Below are positions 51,949-61,634 of a stretch of DNA of 64,000 nt, piece by piece; position 1 is the first letter of the stretch, and every line of letters begins with the position of its first letter. Below the pieces are notes generated by a model. That model saw only the letters and a program-made list of their open reading frames with translations, was not told where the DNA came from and made no database searches. Source of the DNA: an uncultured Paracoccaceae bacterium (GTDB taxonomy: Bacteria > Pseudomonadota > Alphaproteobacteria > Rhodobacterales > Rhodobacteraceae); NCBI GenBank assembly GCA_937872465.1, contig CALMSR010000059.1, forward strand, positions 41,276 to 105,275, in the 5' to 3' direction. A program made the position numbers and the translations under genes.

Positions 51949-53292
51949 ATGAATTCAATCGTCTTGGCCGTCATCGTGATGATGGCCTTGAGCCTGGTGC
52001 GCGTTCCGGTGATCCTGGCGCTCATCATCGCCACGTTCGCTGGCGGAATGAGCGCCGGAATGAGCGTGGGTGACGTGATCGGTGCCTTCGAGGGCGGTCT
52101 CGGGAACGGCGCGACAATCGCGCTGTCCTATGCGCTGCTCGGCGCCTTCGCGGTGGCGCTGTCGCGCTCGGGCATCACGCATCTCCTGGCGGAGAAGATC
52201 GTCGGCGCCATCGGCGCCGAGCCCGGGGGGCGGAACATCTTCTATGCGAAGATGCTGCTCTGCGGGGCGCTGCTGATCTGCGCCAGCCTGGCCGAGACCA
52301 TCGTCCCGGTCCACATCGCCTTCATCCCGATCCTGGTGCCGCCGCTGCTCGAGGTGATGGACCGCATCAAGCTCGACCGCCGGGCGGCCGCCTGCGCCGT
52401 GACCTGCGGCCTGATCCTGCCCTATATGCTGCTGCCGGTGGGCTTCGGCGCCGTCTATCAGCAGAACATCCTCGGCGAGAACATCAATCTCGCGGGGGAG
52501 GGTCTCGACTTCGTCATCGACACGGCGACGATCCCGCTCGCCATGGTGATCCCGTCGCTCGGGATGGTGGCGGGCGTGCTGATCGCCGTGCTGATCAGCT
52601 ACCGCAAGCCGCGCACCTACGAGGTCAAGGGCGTCGGCGCCCGGAACGAGAAGGTCGCGGTCTCGACCACGCTCACCACCGGCCAGATCGCCCTGAGCAT
52701 CCTCGGCATCGTCGCGGCGCTGGTTACCCAGCTCGCCACGGATTCGATGATGCTGGGCGGCCTGATCGGCTTCGCGGTGCTCAGCGGCTCCGGCTTCTTC
52801 AAGTGGCACGAGGTGGACGACGTCTTCGTGACCGGCCTGCGCATGATGGCGCTGGTCGGCTTCATCATGGTCACCGCCCAGGGCTTCGCCGCCGTGATGC
52901 AGGAGACCGGCGAGGTCTCGGCGCTGGTCGAGGGCTCCACCGCGCTGATCGGCGACAGCAAGGGCCTCGCGGCCTTCATGATGCTGCTCGTCGGGCTCCT
53001 GATCACCATGGGGATCGGCTCGTCCTTCTCGACGGTGCCGATCATCGCGGTGATCTACGTGCCGCTCTGCATCAACTTCGGCTTCTCGCCGCTCGCGACC
53101 GTGGCGCTCATCGGCACCGCGGGGGCGCTGGGCGACGCCGGCTCGCCGGCATCCGATTCGACCCTCGGGCCGACCGCCGGCTTCAACGCCGATGGCCAGC
53201 ACGACCATATCTGGGACACCGTCGTGCCGACCTTCCTGCATTTCAACCTGCCGCTGCTGGCGGCGGGCTGGATCGCGGCGATGGTACTCTGA
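51949..53292 (+). CDS. Putative histidine/urocanate permease, Na+/H+-antiporter-like (YuiF type)
   Basis: The 447-residue inner-membrane protein has about twelve hydrophobic segments. It has features of the antiporter-like family that includes Bacillus YuiF, predicted to be a histidine carrier: [69 protein letters not shown] and a [15 protein letters not shown] end. Its place between hutH and hutU strongly suggests it imports histidine (or urocanate), probably driven by ions. No signs of a drug or sodium antiporter context. The ATG at 51949 follows GGGGAGGAAG. Confidence 0.82.
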   Translation: MNSIVLAVIVMMALSLVRVPVILALIIATFAGGMSAGMSVGDVIGAFEGGLGNGATIALSYALLGAFAVALSRSGITHLLAEKIVGAIGAEPGGRNIFYAKMLLCGALLICASLAETIVPVHIAFIPILVPPLLEVMDRIKLDRRAAACAVTCGLILPYMLLPVGFGAVYQQNILGENINLAGEGLDFVIDTATIPLAMVIPSLGMVAGVLIAVLISYRKPRTYEVKGVGARNEKVAVSTTLTTGQIALSILGIVAALVTQLATDSMMLGGLIGFAVLSGSGFFKWHEVDDVFVTGLRMMALVGFIMVTAQGFAAVMQETGEVSALVEGSTALIGDSKGLAAFMMLLVGLLITMGIGSSFSTVPIIAVIYVPLCINFGFSPLATVALIGTAGALGDAGSPASDSTLGPTAGFNADGQHDHIWDTVVPTFLHFNLPLLAAGWIAAMVL

Positions 53293-53374
53293 CGCGAGCG
53301 CGTGCATGGATAGAGCAACCCCGACCGCTGTCCCTTTCGCCACGACGACTGCCAATTGAGGAGGAAACCGACCC

Positions 53375-55048
53375 ATGAATGATCCCCGTCTCGACAACAC
53401 CCGCGTGATACGCTCGCCCGTGGGCACCGAGCTCTCCTGCAAGAGCTGGCTCACCGAAGCGCCGTTCCGGATGCTCCAGAACAACCTCGATCCCGACGTC
53501 GCCGAGCGGCCGGAGGAGCTGGTGGTCTACGGCGGCATCGGCCGCGCCGCGCGCAACTGGGCCTGCTTCGACAGGATCCTCGACACGCTCAAGACCCTCG
53601 AGGAGGACGAGACCCTGATCGTGCAATCCGGCAAGCCGATCGCGGTGCTCCGGACCCATGCGGACGCGCCCCGCGTACTGATCGCCAATTCCAACCTGGT
53701 GCCGCGCTGGGCGACCTGGGAGCATTTCCACGAGCTGGACCGCAAGGGCCTGATGATGTACGGCCAGATGACGGCCGGATCCTGGATCTACATCGGCAGC
53801 CAGGGCATCGTGCAGGGCACCTACGAGACCTTCGTCGAGATGGGGCGGCAGCATTTCGGCGGCAATACCAGGGGCAAGTGGATCCTCACCGCCGGGCTCG
53901 GCGGCATGGGCGGCGCCCAGCCGCTCGCGGCGACCATGGCCGGCTTCAGCATGATCGCCGTCGAATGCGACGAGACGCGCATCGATTTCCGCAAGCGCAC
54001 GCGCTACGTGGACGAGAAGGCCCGCACCCTGGAAGAGGCGCTGGAGATCGTCGAGCGCGCCCATGCCGAGGGCAGGGTGGTCTCCGTCGGCCTGCTCGGC
54101 AATGCCGCCGAGATCCTGCCCGACATGGTCCGGCGCGGCATCAAGCCGGATGCGGTGACCGACCAGACCTCGGCGCATGACCCGATCAACGGCTACCTGC
54201 CGATCGGCTGGACCGTGGGCCAGTGGCGCTCGGAGGCCCAGAGCGACCCGGAGAAGGTCGCCCGCGAGGCGCGGAAATCCATGGCGGTCCATGTCCAGGC
54301 GATGCTGGACTTCCACGCCCAGGGCATCCCGACCGTCGATTACGGCAACAACATCCGCCAGGAGGCCAAGGACCAGGGCGTGGCCAACGCCTTCGACTTC
54401 CCCGGCTTCGTGCCCGCCTATATCCGGCCGCTCTTCTGCCGCGGCAAGGGGCCGTTCCGCTGGGTGGCGCTCTCCGGCGATCCGGAGGACATCTACAAGA
54501 CCGACGCCAAGGTCCGCGAGCTGATCCCGGACGATCCCCATCTGCATAACTGGCTCGACATGGCGCGCGAGCGCATCTCCTTCCAGGGGCTGCCGGCCCG
54601 CATCTGCTGGGTGGGGCTCGGCGACCGCCACCGGCTCGGGCTCGCCTTCAACAAGATGGTGCGCGACGGCGAGCTCTCGGCGCCGGTCGTGCTCGGCCGC
54701 GACCATCTCGACTGCGGCTCGGTCGCCAGCCCGAACCGCGAGACCGAATCGATGAAGGACGGCAGCGACGCGGTCGCCGACTGGCCGCTCCTGAACGCGA
54801 TGCTGGCCACGGCGGGCGGCGCGACCTGGGTGTCGCTGCACCATGGCGGCGGCGTCGGCATGGGCTATTCCATGCATTCGGGCATCGTGATCTGCTGCGA
54901 CGGCAGCGAGGCGGCCGACCGGCGCATCGCGCGGGTGGAATGGAACGACCCCGCGACCGGGGTCTATCGCCACGCCGACGCAGGCTACGAGATCGCCATC
55001 GAATGCGCCCGCGAGAAGGGCCTCAACATGCCGATGCTGCGGCCGTGA
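53375..55048 (+). CDS. hutU: Urocanate hydratase
   Basis: It adds water to urocanate to give 4-imidazolone-5-propionate, using tightly bound NAD. The 557-residue protein is full length and shows [61 protein letters not shown] (NAD loop), [34 protein letters not shown] with the catalytic region and [12 protein letters not shown]. The GGAGGAAA site before the ATG is strong. It is followed by a very stable stem-loop before hutI. Confidence 0.97.
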   Translation: MNDPRLDNTRVIRSPVGTELSCKSWLTEAPFRMLQNNLDPDVAERPEELVVYGGIGRAARNWACFDRILDTLKTLEEDETLIVQSGKPIAVLRTHADAPRVLIANSNLVPRWATWEHFHELDRKGLMMYGQMTAGSWIYIGSQGIVQGTYETFVEMGRQHFGGNTRGKWILTAGLGGMGGAQPLAATMAGFSMIAVECDETRIDFRKRTRYVDEKARTLEEALEIVERAHAEGRVVSVGLLGNAAEILPDMVRRGIKPDAVTDQTSAHDPINGYLPIGWTVGQWRSEAQSDPEKVAREARKSMAVHVQAMLDFHAQGIPTVDYGNNIRQEAKDQGVANAFDFPGFVPAYIRPLFCRGKGPFRWVALSGDPEDIYKTDAKVRELIPDDPHLHNWLDMARERISFQGLPARICWVGLGDRHRLGLAFNKMVRDGELSAPVVLGRDHLDCGSVASPNRETESMKDGSDAVADWPLLNAMLATAGGATWVSLHHGGGVGMGYSMHSGIVICCDGSEAADRRIARVEWNDPATGVYRHADAGYEIAIECAREKGLNMPMLRP

Positions 55049-55054
55049 CTAACC

Positions 55055-55093
55055 GCGCCCGGCGCCCGGCCTCCGGGCCGCGGCGCCGGGCGC
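55055..55093 (+). terminator. Very stable stem-loop between hutU and hutI
   Basis: Twelve-base perfect arms (GCGCCCGGCGCC and GGCGCCGGGCGC) enclose a further CGGCC/GGCCG stem with a TCCG loop, giving 17 paired bases with one bulge, 6 bases after the hutU stop. There is no T-run after it, so it may act as a partial terminator or an mRNA-end protector within the operon. Confidence 0.5.
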
Positions 55094-55152
55094 CCCGTCC
55101 GGACCGCGCCGTCCGGCTGGCGGGACATGCGAAGAACAGGGGAGGAAGGCGA

Positions 55153-56367
55153 ATGAACATGGCGAGCAGGCAGGCGTGGCTTGGGGTGCGGCTCTTCGAC
55201 GGCGCGATGCAGCACGAAGAACCCATGGCGGTTCTGGTCGAGGGCGATACCATCCGCCAGGTCGTCCAGGCGCAGGATCTGAGCGAGGCCGCGCTCGAGG
55301 GCTACGAGATCGTGGCGCGCCAGGGCGTGATGACCCCCGGTCTCATCGATTGCCACACCCATGTGGTCTATGGCGGCAACCGCGCCGCCGAATTCGAGGC
55401 ACGCCTCGAAGGCGCCGACTACAAGGAGATCGCCCGGCGCGGCGGCGGCATCCTCAGCACCGTGCGCCAAACCCGCGCCGCCTCCGAAGAGGAGCTCTTC
55501 GCGGCGGCGCTGCCGCGGCTGCGCGCGCTGATGGCCGAAGGGGTGACGACGATCGAGATCAAGTCCGGCTACGGGCTCGACCTCGAGACCGAGCTCAAGC
55601 TCCTGCGCGTCGCCCGGCGCGTGGCCGAGGAGCTCCCGATCCGGGTCTCCCCGACCCTGCTCGGCGCCCATGCCCTGCCGCCGGAATACGCCGGCCGGAG
55701 CGACGATTACATCGCCCTGGTCTGCGAGGAGATGATCCCGGCCGCCGCCGAGGCGCGGCTGGCCGATGCGGTCGACGTCTTCTGCGAATCGATCGCCTTC
55801 TCGGTGGCGCAATGCGAAAGAGTCTTCGAGGCCGCCGCCCGGCACGGGCTGGCGATCAAGGGCCATACCGAGCAGCTCTCGAACCTCGGCGGCAGCGCGA
55901 TGGCCGCCCGCCACGGCGCGCTCTCGGTCGACCATATCGAATATCTCGACGAGGCCGGGGTCGCGGCCATGGCCGCCTCGGGCACCGTGGCGACCCTGCT
56001 GCCCGGGGCCTTCTATTTCCTGCGCGAGACCCAGCGGCCGCCGATCGCGCTGCTGCGGCAATACGGTGTGCCGATGGCGGTGGCGACCGACGTCAATCCC
56101 GGAACCTCGCCGCTCTCGAGCATCCTGCTGATGATGAACATGGCCTGCACCCTCTTCCAGCTGACCCCCACCGAGGCGCTGCGCGGCATCACCGCCAATG
56201 CGGCGCGGGCGCTGGGCCTCGGCGAGAGGCTCGGCACCATCGCGCCGGGCATGCAGGCCGATCTCTGCCTCTGGGACGTGGAGCAGCCGGCGGAGCTCGC
56301 CTATGCCTTCGGGCCCGCGCGCCTGCGGCAGCGGGTGCTCGCCGGGGAGATGCGCGATGCAGCCTGA
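55153..56367 (+). CDS. hutI: Imidazolonepropionase
   Basis: It opens the ring of 4-imidazolone-5-propionate to N-formimino-L-glutamate. The 404-residue amidohydrolase has the metal HxH in [33 protein letters not shown], the [18 protein letters not shown] stretch, [17 protein letters not shown] with the second histidine, [11 protein letters not shown] and [22 protein letters not shown] with the final aspartate. The ATG at 55153 follows GGGGAGGAAG. Its end overlaps hutG by 11 bases. Confidence 0.96.
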   Translation: MNMASRQAWLGVRLFDGAMQHEEPMAVLVEGDTIRQVVQAQDLSEAALEGYEIVARQGVMTPGLIDCHTHVVYGGNRAAEFEARLEGADYKEIARRGGGILSTVRQTRAASEEELFAAALPRLRALMAEGVTTIEIKSGYGLDLETELKLLRVARRVAEELPIRVSPTLLGAHALPPEYAGRSDDYIALVCEEMIPAAAEARLADAVDVFCESIAFSVAQCERVFEAAARHGLAIKGHTEQLSNLGGSAMAARHGALSVDHIEYLDEAGVAAMAASGTVATLLPGAFYFLRETQRPPIALLRQYGVPMAVATDVNPGTSPLSSILLMMNMACTLFQLTPTEALRGITANAARALGLGERLGTIAPGMQADLCLWDVEQPAELAYAFGPARLRQRVLAGEMRDAA

Positions 56368-57292
56368 CATGAGCCTCTGGACCGGGCGCGTCGATCCCGA
56401 GCCCCGGACGGAGCGCTGGCATCAGGTCGTCGCGCCGCTCGGCGAGGCTTCCCCGCCGGGCCGGGTGCTGATCGGCTTCCGCTCCGACGAAGGGGTCCGG
56501 CGCAACAAGGGCCGGCCGGGCGCGGTCGACGGGCCGCTCGCCATCCGCAAGGCACTGGGGCCGCTCGCCTGGCATTCCGCGGCGCCGGTCTATGACGCGG
56601 GCGACATCGCCTGCGCCGACGGCGATCTCGACGCCGCCCATGACGCGCTCGCCACCGCGGTCGCCGGGGCGCTGCGCGGCGGGCACCTGCCGCTGGTGAT
56701 GGGGGGCGGGCACGAGATGGCCTATGGCTCCTGGCTGGGGCTGGCCCGCCATGCCGAGACCCTCCCGGCCGCGCCGGTCATCGGCATCGTCAATTTCGAC
56801 GCGCATTTCGACCTGCGCAGCCCGGAATTCGTGATCTCCTCGGGAACGCCCTTCTCGCAGATCGCCCGTGCCTGCGCGGAGCGCGGCTGGCCCTTCCGCT
56901 ATCTCTGCTTCGGCGTGAGCCAGGCCGCCAATACCGCCAATCTCTTCGCGCGGGCCGAGGAATTCGGCGTCCGCTTCCGGCTCGACAGGGACATGACGCT
57001 GGCCGATCTCGACGCGACACGGCGGGAGCTCGCGGGCTTCCTCGCGGGATGCGACCTGATCTACATGACCACCTGCCTCGACGTCTTCCCGGCGGCGGTG
57101 GCCCCGGGCGTGAGCGCCCCGGCGGCGCGCGGCGTCGCCGTGGAGGTGATCGAGCCGCTGATCGAATCGCTGCGCGACAGCGGCAAGCTCGCCGTCGCCG
57201 ATATCGCGGAACTCAGCCCCGGCCTGGATCTGGACGGGCGCACGGCGCGGCTGGCCGCGCGATTGCTGCACACCATGAGCAGGACCGGGTAG
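56357..57292 (+). CDS. hutG: Formimidoylglutamase
   Basis: This member of the arginase/agmatinase family hydrolyses N-formimino-L-glutamate to glutamate and formamide. The 311-residue protein has the manganese ligands in [13 protein letters not shown] and [13 protein letters not shown]. In the last metal motif it reads [21 protein letters not shown], so a cysteine stands where many arginase-family proteins have the first aspartate of D-x-D. Whether this is normal for this HutG subgroup should be seen in an alignment. It starts inside the end of hutI and closes the operon, giving the two-nitrogen route that ends in formamide, not the HutF/formylglutamate route. Confidence 0.92.
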   Translation: MQPDMSLWTGRVDPEPRTERWHQVVAPLGEASPPGRVLIGFRSDEGVRRNKGRPGAVDGPLAIRKALGPLAWHSAAPVYDAGDIACADGDLDAAHDALATAVAGALRGGHLPLVMGGGHEMAYGSWLGLARHAETLPAAPVIGIVNFDAHFDLRSPEFVISSGTPFSQIARACAERGWPFRYLCFGVSQAANTANLFARAEEFGVRFRLDRDMTLADLDATRRELAGFLAGCDLIYMTTCLDVFPAAVAPGVSAPAARGVAVEVIEPLIESLRDSGKLAVADIAELSPGLDLDGRTARLAARLLHTMSRTG

Positions 57293-57654
57293 GCCCGTCC
57301 TACCGGCGCCCCTCGCCGTCGACCCTCATCCCACCAAGGGCCGGGTGTCCCCAGCTCGATCGACCCGTGGCGATCGGGCCGCGCAGGCCCTGCCGGGGGC
57401 CGGCGCGCTTTGCACGCCGTCCAGGGCCGCCCCGTCCCGAACCTCGACCGACGGTGACGCTGCACCCCCTCGCCCTGCGGCTTGCGCCTCCGGGCGACCG
57501 GACCGGGCAAGGCGCCGCCGGGGCCTCGCCTTTTCGGTCCGGGGATGCTCTGCGGGCCGCGCTGGGCGCGGCCTCTTCCCTGTCCCGAGATTCGGTCTCG
57601 GACCGAAGGGCCGGTCGCAAGGGGCGCTGGCACGACAAACCTGCGACCCTTCCC
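57293..57654. other. 362-base convergent gap holding repeat copy B
   Basis: The gap separates hutG from the convergent dadA-like gene. Positions 57358-57601 are copy B of the dispersed element. The flanks show no gene and no other clear terminator, so the element itself may serve as one for either side. Confidence 0.5.
57358..57601 (-). repeat. Dispersed structured repeat, copy B
   Basis: This 244-base stretch pairs with 42011-42210. It keeps the GATCG/CGATC, GGCCC/GGGCC and GGCCGCGC-TGG-GCGCGGCC stems, and ends with CCGAGA-TTCGG-TCTCGG. That end stem differs in sequence from copy A but still pairs perfectly. It has about 45 extra bases in the middle (from GCGACCGGACC on). Like copy A it lies just downstream (53 bases) of a leftward gene, in the same orientation. 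Confidence 0.8.
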
Positions 57655-58911
57655 CTACTGCCCGAAACGCTCCGCGGTCAGGCCGTCGAAGGAGATCTCC
57701 GGGTCGCGGCCCATCACCGCATCGGCCACCGCGCGCCCCGATCCCGCCGACATGGTCCAGCCCAGCGTCCCGTGCCCGGTGTTGAGATAGAGATTGTCGT
57801 AGCGGGTCGGCCCGATCACCGGCGTGCCGTCCGGGGTCATCGGTCTGAGCCCGGTCCAGCCCTCGGCGCGGGCGAGATCGCCCCCCTTCGGGAAGAGGTC
57901 GTTGACGACATAGCGCACGGTATCGGTCGCGCTGCTCCCCAGCTTGCGGTTGTAGCCGATGATCTCCGCCTGGCCCGCCACGCGGATCCGGTCGCCGAGG
58001 CGGGTGATCGCCACCTTGTGGGTCTCGTCCATCAGCGTCGATTGCGGCGCCGCCTCGGGATCTTTCACCGGCAGGGTGATGGAATAGCCCTTGATCGGAT
58101 AGATCGGCAGCCGGATGCCGACGCTCCGCAGCACGATCGGCGCATAGGGTCCCAGGCAGCAGACATAGCGGTCCGCCGTCTCCCGCCCGGTGTCGGTCTC
58201 GACCCCCACGATCCGGTCGGCCTCCACCGCGAAGGACTGGATGGTGACCCCGTAGCGGAAGGTGACGCCGAGCTCCCTCGCCTTCTCCGCCAGCGCGAGG
58301 GTGAACATCCGGCAATCGCCGGTGCGGTCGGCGAGGAGCCGCAGACCGCCGACGAATTTCTCCGAGACATGGGCGAGGCCGGGCTCGGCGGCGATGCAGC
58401 CGTCGCGGTCGAGCACCTCGAAGGGCGAATCGAATTCCGCCAGCACCTCCTGGTCGGCCTTGGACGCCTTGACCTGCTTCTCGGTGCGGAAGACCTGGAG
58501 CGTGCCCTGCTCGCGCTGGTCGAAGTCCAGCGGCACCTCGGCCATCAGGTCGGTCAGCGCGTCGCGGCTGTAGTTCGAGACCCGCACCATGCGGCTCTTG
58601 TTCCGCCGATAGGCCTCCGGGTTGCAGTTCATCAGCATGCGCAGGCCCCAGGCCCACATCCGCGGGCTGATCATCGGCCAGATGAAGAGCGGCCGGTGGC
58701 GCATGAAGAGCCATTGCACCGCCTTCTTGGGTACGCCGGGCGCCGCCCAGGGCGAGGTCATGCCGTAGGAGAGCTCGCCTGCATTGGCGAAGCTCGTCTC
58801 CATGCCCGGCCCGGACTGGCGGTCGAGCACCAGCACCTCCGCGCCCTGCCGCGCCAGATACCAGGCGGTCGTGACGCCGATGACGCCGGCGCCGAGCACG
58901 ATGACTTTCAT
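57655..58911 (-). CDS. dadA: D-amino acid dehydrogenase (DadA type)
   Basis: The 418-residue FAD enzyme oxidises D-amino acids to keto acids and passes electrons to the respiratory chain at the inner membrane. It has the N-terminal FAD loop VIVLGAGVIGVTTAWYLARQG, then FANAGELSYGMTSPWAAPG, the DadA-typical FDQREQGTLQVFRTEKQ, YVCCLGPYAPIVLRSVGIRLPIYPIKGYSI and the C-terminal NLYLNTGHGTLGWTMSAGSGR. Its start follows the GNAT gene by 40 bases, so it is probably the last gene of that leftward operon. No alanine racemase is next to it, so the substrate may be another D-amino acid or amine. Confidence 0.9.
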   Translation of the reverse strand: MKVIVLGAGVIGVTTAWYLARQGAEVLVLDRQSGPGMETSFANAGELSYGMTSPWAAPGVPKKAVQWLFMRHRPLFIWPMISPRMWAWGLRMLMNCNPEAYRRNKSRMVRVSNYSRDALTDLMAEVPLDFDQREQGTLQVFRTEKQVKASKADQEVLAEFDSPFEVLDRDGCIAAEPGLAHVSEKFVGGLRLLADRTGDCRMFTLALAEKARELGVTFRYGVTIQSFAVEADRIVGVETDTGRETADRYVCCLGPYAPIVLRSVGIRLPIYPIKGYSITLPVKDPEAAPQSTLMDETHKVAITRLGDRIRVAGQAEIIGYNRKLGSSATDTVRYVVNDLFPKGGDLARAEGWTGLRPMTPDGTPVIGPTRYDNLYLNTGHGTLGWTMSAGSGRAVADAVMGRDPEISFDGLTAERFGQ

Positions 58912-58951
58912 GGATATACCCCCTCGGGACGACCGAAACCCAGGCGCCAGC

Positions 58952-59683
58952 CTAGCGGTTCCGCATCGGCAACGGAACCGCCGGCGCATCCGGCGCGACC
59001 CGGTAATGATAGCGGGCGACCTCGCGCATCCCCAGCCCGCCGTAGAGCGCGCGGGCGGCCCCGTTGGCCTCGGTGACCGCCAGCGCCAGCACCGCGCCGC
59101 CCCGCGCCGCCGCCCAGCGCGCCGCGGCGCGCGTCAGCCGCGACCCCATGCCCATGCGGCGGGCCTCGGGGACGACCTCGAGGGCATGGAGCATGGCGGT
59201 CTCGCCATGAACGGCCACGAAGGCGCAGGCCGCCGGCCGGTCGCCCTGCCGGCCGAGCAGCCAGACCCTCGGGCCCGCCACCCGCGCCATCACCGCGCGC
59301 CGGCCCGGGCCGATCCCCCCGGCCTCCCAGATCTCCTCCATGCGCGCGACCGGCGCGCTGCAGCGCACCGTGGTCCCGCCATCCTCCGGCGCCGCCAGCG
59401 CATCGCTCGGGGCGGCGAGGATCAGCGTCGGGTCGCGCCGCCCGTAGCCCATGGCGGCGAGGCGCGCGTCGAGCGCCGCCTCGCCGTTGCGGATCATGAA
59501 GAGCGGCACCTGGCCCCAGGCGCGCATCGCCTCTGCGGCCGCTTCGATCGTGCCCTCCTCGCCCTCGAGGGTCGCCGCCGAGACCCGGCTGCCGCCCCCC
59601 GCCCCCCGTCGCAGCGTCCAGGGCCCGAGGCGCACCGCCTCCGCGGGCGGCCAGGTCGCGGCGAGAACGGCGAAGGCATCCAT
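58952..59683 (-). CDS. GNAT-family N-acetyltransferase
   Basis: The 243-residue protein has a variable N-terminal half and a C-terminal acetyl-CoA-binding core (about 150-235): ACAFVAVHGETAMLHALEVVPEARRMGMGSRLTRAAARWA, with the R-x-x-G-x-G/S loop as RRMGMGS, then LAVTEANGAARALYGGLGM. It would acetylate an amine, with the substrate unknown. The start overlaps the stop of the FAD oxidoreductase (TGATG), so the two are cotranslated, suggesting that the acetylated molecule is a substrate or product of that enzyme. Confidence 0.82.
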   Translation of the reverse strand: MDAFAVLAATWPPAEAVRLGPWTLRRGAGGGSRVSAATLEGEEGTIEAAAEAMRAWGQVPLFMIRNGEAALDARLAAMGYGRRDPTLILAAPSDALAAPEDGGTTVRCSAPVARMEEIWEAGGIGPGRRAVMARVAGPRVWLLGRQGDRPAACAFVAVHGETAMLHALEVVPEARRMGMGSRLTRAAARWAAARGGAVLALAVTEANGAARALYGGLGMREVARYHYRVAPDAPAVPLPMRNR

Positions 59684-60831
59684 CAGATCACCGCCCGCTC
59701 GGGATCCGGCCGGCCCGCAGCGATGCGGGCGAAACCGAAGGGCGCGAGATCGAGGCTGCGGAACGCCCCCTGCCGGATCCATTCCGACAGGGCCCGCCCC
59801 ACCGCCGGCGCCTGCTGCAGCCCGTGGCCGGAGAAGCCGTTGGCGAAGAGGAAATTGCCGATCGCCGGATGCGGGCCGACGATGGCGTTGCGGTCGAGCA
59901 GGTTCATGTCGTAATGCCCGGCCCAGAAGCCGCGCAGCTTCAGCGCCTCGAAACGCGGCGAGCGCGTGGCGAGCGCCGGCCAGACGAGATCCTCCCACTC
60001 CGCATGCGCCGGCTCGAAATCCTCCGCCCCGACCGCGAGATCGGGATCGGGCGTTGCGCCGGCGATGAAGCCCTCGCCCTCGGGGCGCCACCAGACGCCC
60101 GAGGGCTCCACCGTCAGGGGCAGCGGCCCTTCGGGCGGATCGGCCGCGGCGAAGACGAAGACCGTGCGCTTGCGCCGCTCGACCGGCAGCGCGATGCCCG
60201 CCAGCGCCGCGATCTCGGCACCCCGGCCGCCGGCGGCGTTCACGAACCAGTCGCAGGCGATGCGCCCGCCGCCGGCGAGCCGCACCGCCGCCACGCGATC
60301 CCCCGCGAGATCGAGCCCCGCGACCGCATCGGCCAGATAGACGACGCCCGCCGCCTTCGCGCGCGCCCGCAAGGCGGCGAGCAGCCCCATGTTGTCGAAC
60401 CAGCCCTCGCCGCTCAGGCCCAGCGCGCCCAGCACCAGATCCCCGGTCGCGAGATGCGGGAAGCGCGCGGCGAGCGCCCCGGGATCGAGCAGGGCGATCT
60501 CCGCCCCCTCGGCGCGCTGCACGGCATGATTGGTGCGCAGGATCGCGGCCTGGGCCTCGCTCCCGGCCAGGGTCAGATAGCCATTCTCGCGGAAATCGAC
60601 GCCGAGGCCGCGGATGAACTCGAGCCCATAGGCCGACATCCGGACATTGAGCGGATGGGAGAACTGCCGCCGGATCCCGCTCGCCGCCAGCGCCGTCGCC
60701 GCGCGCGCATAGCTCGGGTCGGGCTCGACCACCACCACGCGGCCGGGAAAGCCGAGCATCGCCAGATGGCAGGCGGTGGCGCTGCCGAGCGCGGCGCCGC
60801 CGCAGATCACCACATCGGCGTCACTCGCCAT
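59683..60831 (-). CDS. FAD-dependent oxidoreductase (DAO family)
   Basis: The 382-residue enzyme of the D-amino acid oxidase/sarcosine oxidase family oxidises a C-N bond in an amine or amino acid. It has the FAD loop VVICGGAALGSATACHLAMLG, GIRRQFSHPLNVRMSAYG, GEGWFDNMGLLAALRARAKAAG, FVNAAGGRGAEIAALAGI and the C-terminal FANGFSGHGLQQAPAVGRALSEW. Its start lies inside the end of the SDR gene (11-base overlap), and it overlaps the GNAT gene. Its substrate is unknown; it is distinct from the DadA-type gene that follows. Confidence 0.86.
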   Translation of the reverse strand: MASDADVVICGGAALGSATACHLAMLGFPGRVVVVEPDPSYARAATALAASGIRRQFSHPLNVRMSAYGLEFIRGLGVDFRENGYLTLAGSEAQAAILRTNHAVQRAEGAEIALLDPGALAARFPHLATGDLVLGALGLSGEGWFDNMGLLAALRARAKAAGVVYLADAVAGLDLAGDRVAAVRLAGGGRIACDWFVNAAGGRGAEIAALAGIALPVERRKRTVFVFAAADPPEGPLPLTVEPSGVWWRPEGEGFIAGATPDPDLAVGAEDFEPAHAEWEDLVWPALATRSPRFEALKLRGFWAGHYDMNLLDRNAIVGPHPAIGNFLFANGFSGHGLQQAPAVGRALSEWIRQGAFRSLDLAPFGFARIAAGRPDPERAVI

Positions 60832-61630
60832 CGTCGGGATGGCCCGTGGCGGCGAACCAGCCCCCGACCACGCGCGTGCCCACCGCGGCGGGATCGGGGC
60901 GCTCGCTGCGCGCGATCACCTCGGTGGCGAAGCCGTCGGCGCTGTCCCGGGGCCGGTAGCCGATATGGCCCGCCCGCGCGTTCGAGACCGCGGCACGCGC
61001 ATTGTCGGAGGTGCCGTAGATCACCGAGAAGCCGACCCGCGGCGCGGTGAGCGCGGCCTCCGCCAGCCGCACGCAATCGGCGAAGGAGAGCCAGGACCAG
61101 AGCATGCGCCGGTCCTGCGGCGCCTCGAAGCAGGAGCAGATCCTGAGGCAGACGCTCTCCACCCCGAACTTGTCCCAGTAGAGGCTCGCGAGATCCTCCA
61201 CGAAGGTCTTGGTCAGGCCGTAGAAGGTGTCCGGCCGGTGCGGCACCTCGGTATCCGGCACCGCCTCGACGGCATGGAAGCCGACCGCATGAATCGAGCT
61301 CGCATAGACCACGCGCCGGACCCCGTTCCGCCGCGCGCCCTCGTAGACGTTGTAGGCGGCGGGCAGGGTGTCGGCCATGATCTCGTCGAAACTCTGCTCG
61401 CGCGGCTGGCCGGCGAAATGCAGGATCGCGTCGCAACCCTTCGTCGCCGCCAGCGCCTCCTCCCGGTCGGCGAGATCGCATTGCACGATCTCCTCATGGG
61501 CCGCCGCCGCGCCCATGTCCTTCACATCCACCAGCCGCAGCCGCGCGGCGAGATGCGGCAGGCCGGCCCGCAGATGGCTTCCGAGGCTGCCGGCGGCGCC
61601 GGTGATCAGGATGCGTTCGAATTCGGGCAT
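60821..61630 (-). CDS. Uronate dehydrogenase-like extended SDR
   Basis: The 269-residue NAD-dependent enzyme follows uronate dehydrogenase of Agrobacterium along much of its length: ILITGAAGSLGSHLRAGL, EEIVQCDLADREEAL, YGLTKTFVEDLASLYWDKFG (catalytic Tyr and Lys), CLRICSCFEAPQDRRMLWSWLSF and FSVIYGTSDNARAAVSNARAGHIGYRP. True uronate dehydrogenases oxidise glucuronate or galacturonate to the aldarolactone. Context here is amino-acid or amine chemistry, so the substrate could be an amino sugar or another aldose. It starts 4 bases after the ThDP enzyme gene. Confidence 0.82.
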   Translation of the reverse strand: MPEFERILITGAAGSLGSHLRAGLPHLAARLRLVDVKDMGAAAAHEEIVQCDLADREEALAATKGCDAILHFAGQPREQSFDEIMADTLPAAYNVYEGARRNGVRRVVYASSIHAVGFHAVEAVPDTEVPHRPDTFYGLTKTFVEDLASLYWDKFGVESVCLRICSCFEAPQDRRMLWSWLSFADCVRLAEAALTAPRVGFSVIYGTSDNARAAVSNARAGHIGYRPRDSADGFATEVIARSERPDPAAVGTRVVGGWFAATGHPDDGE

Positions 61631-61634
61631 GGGG

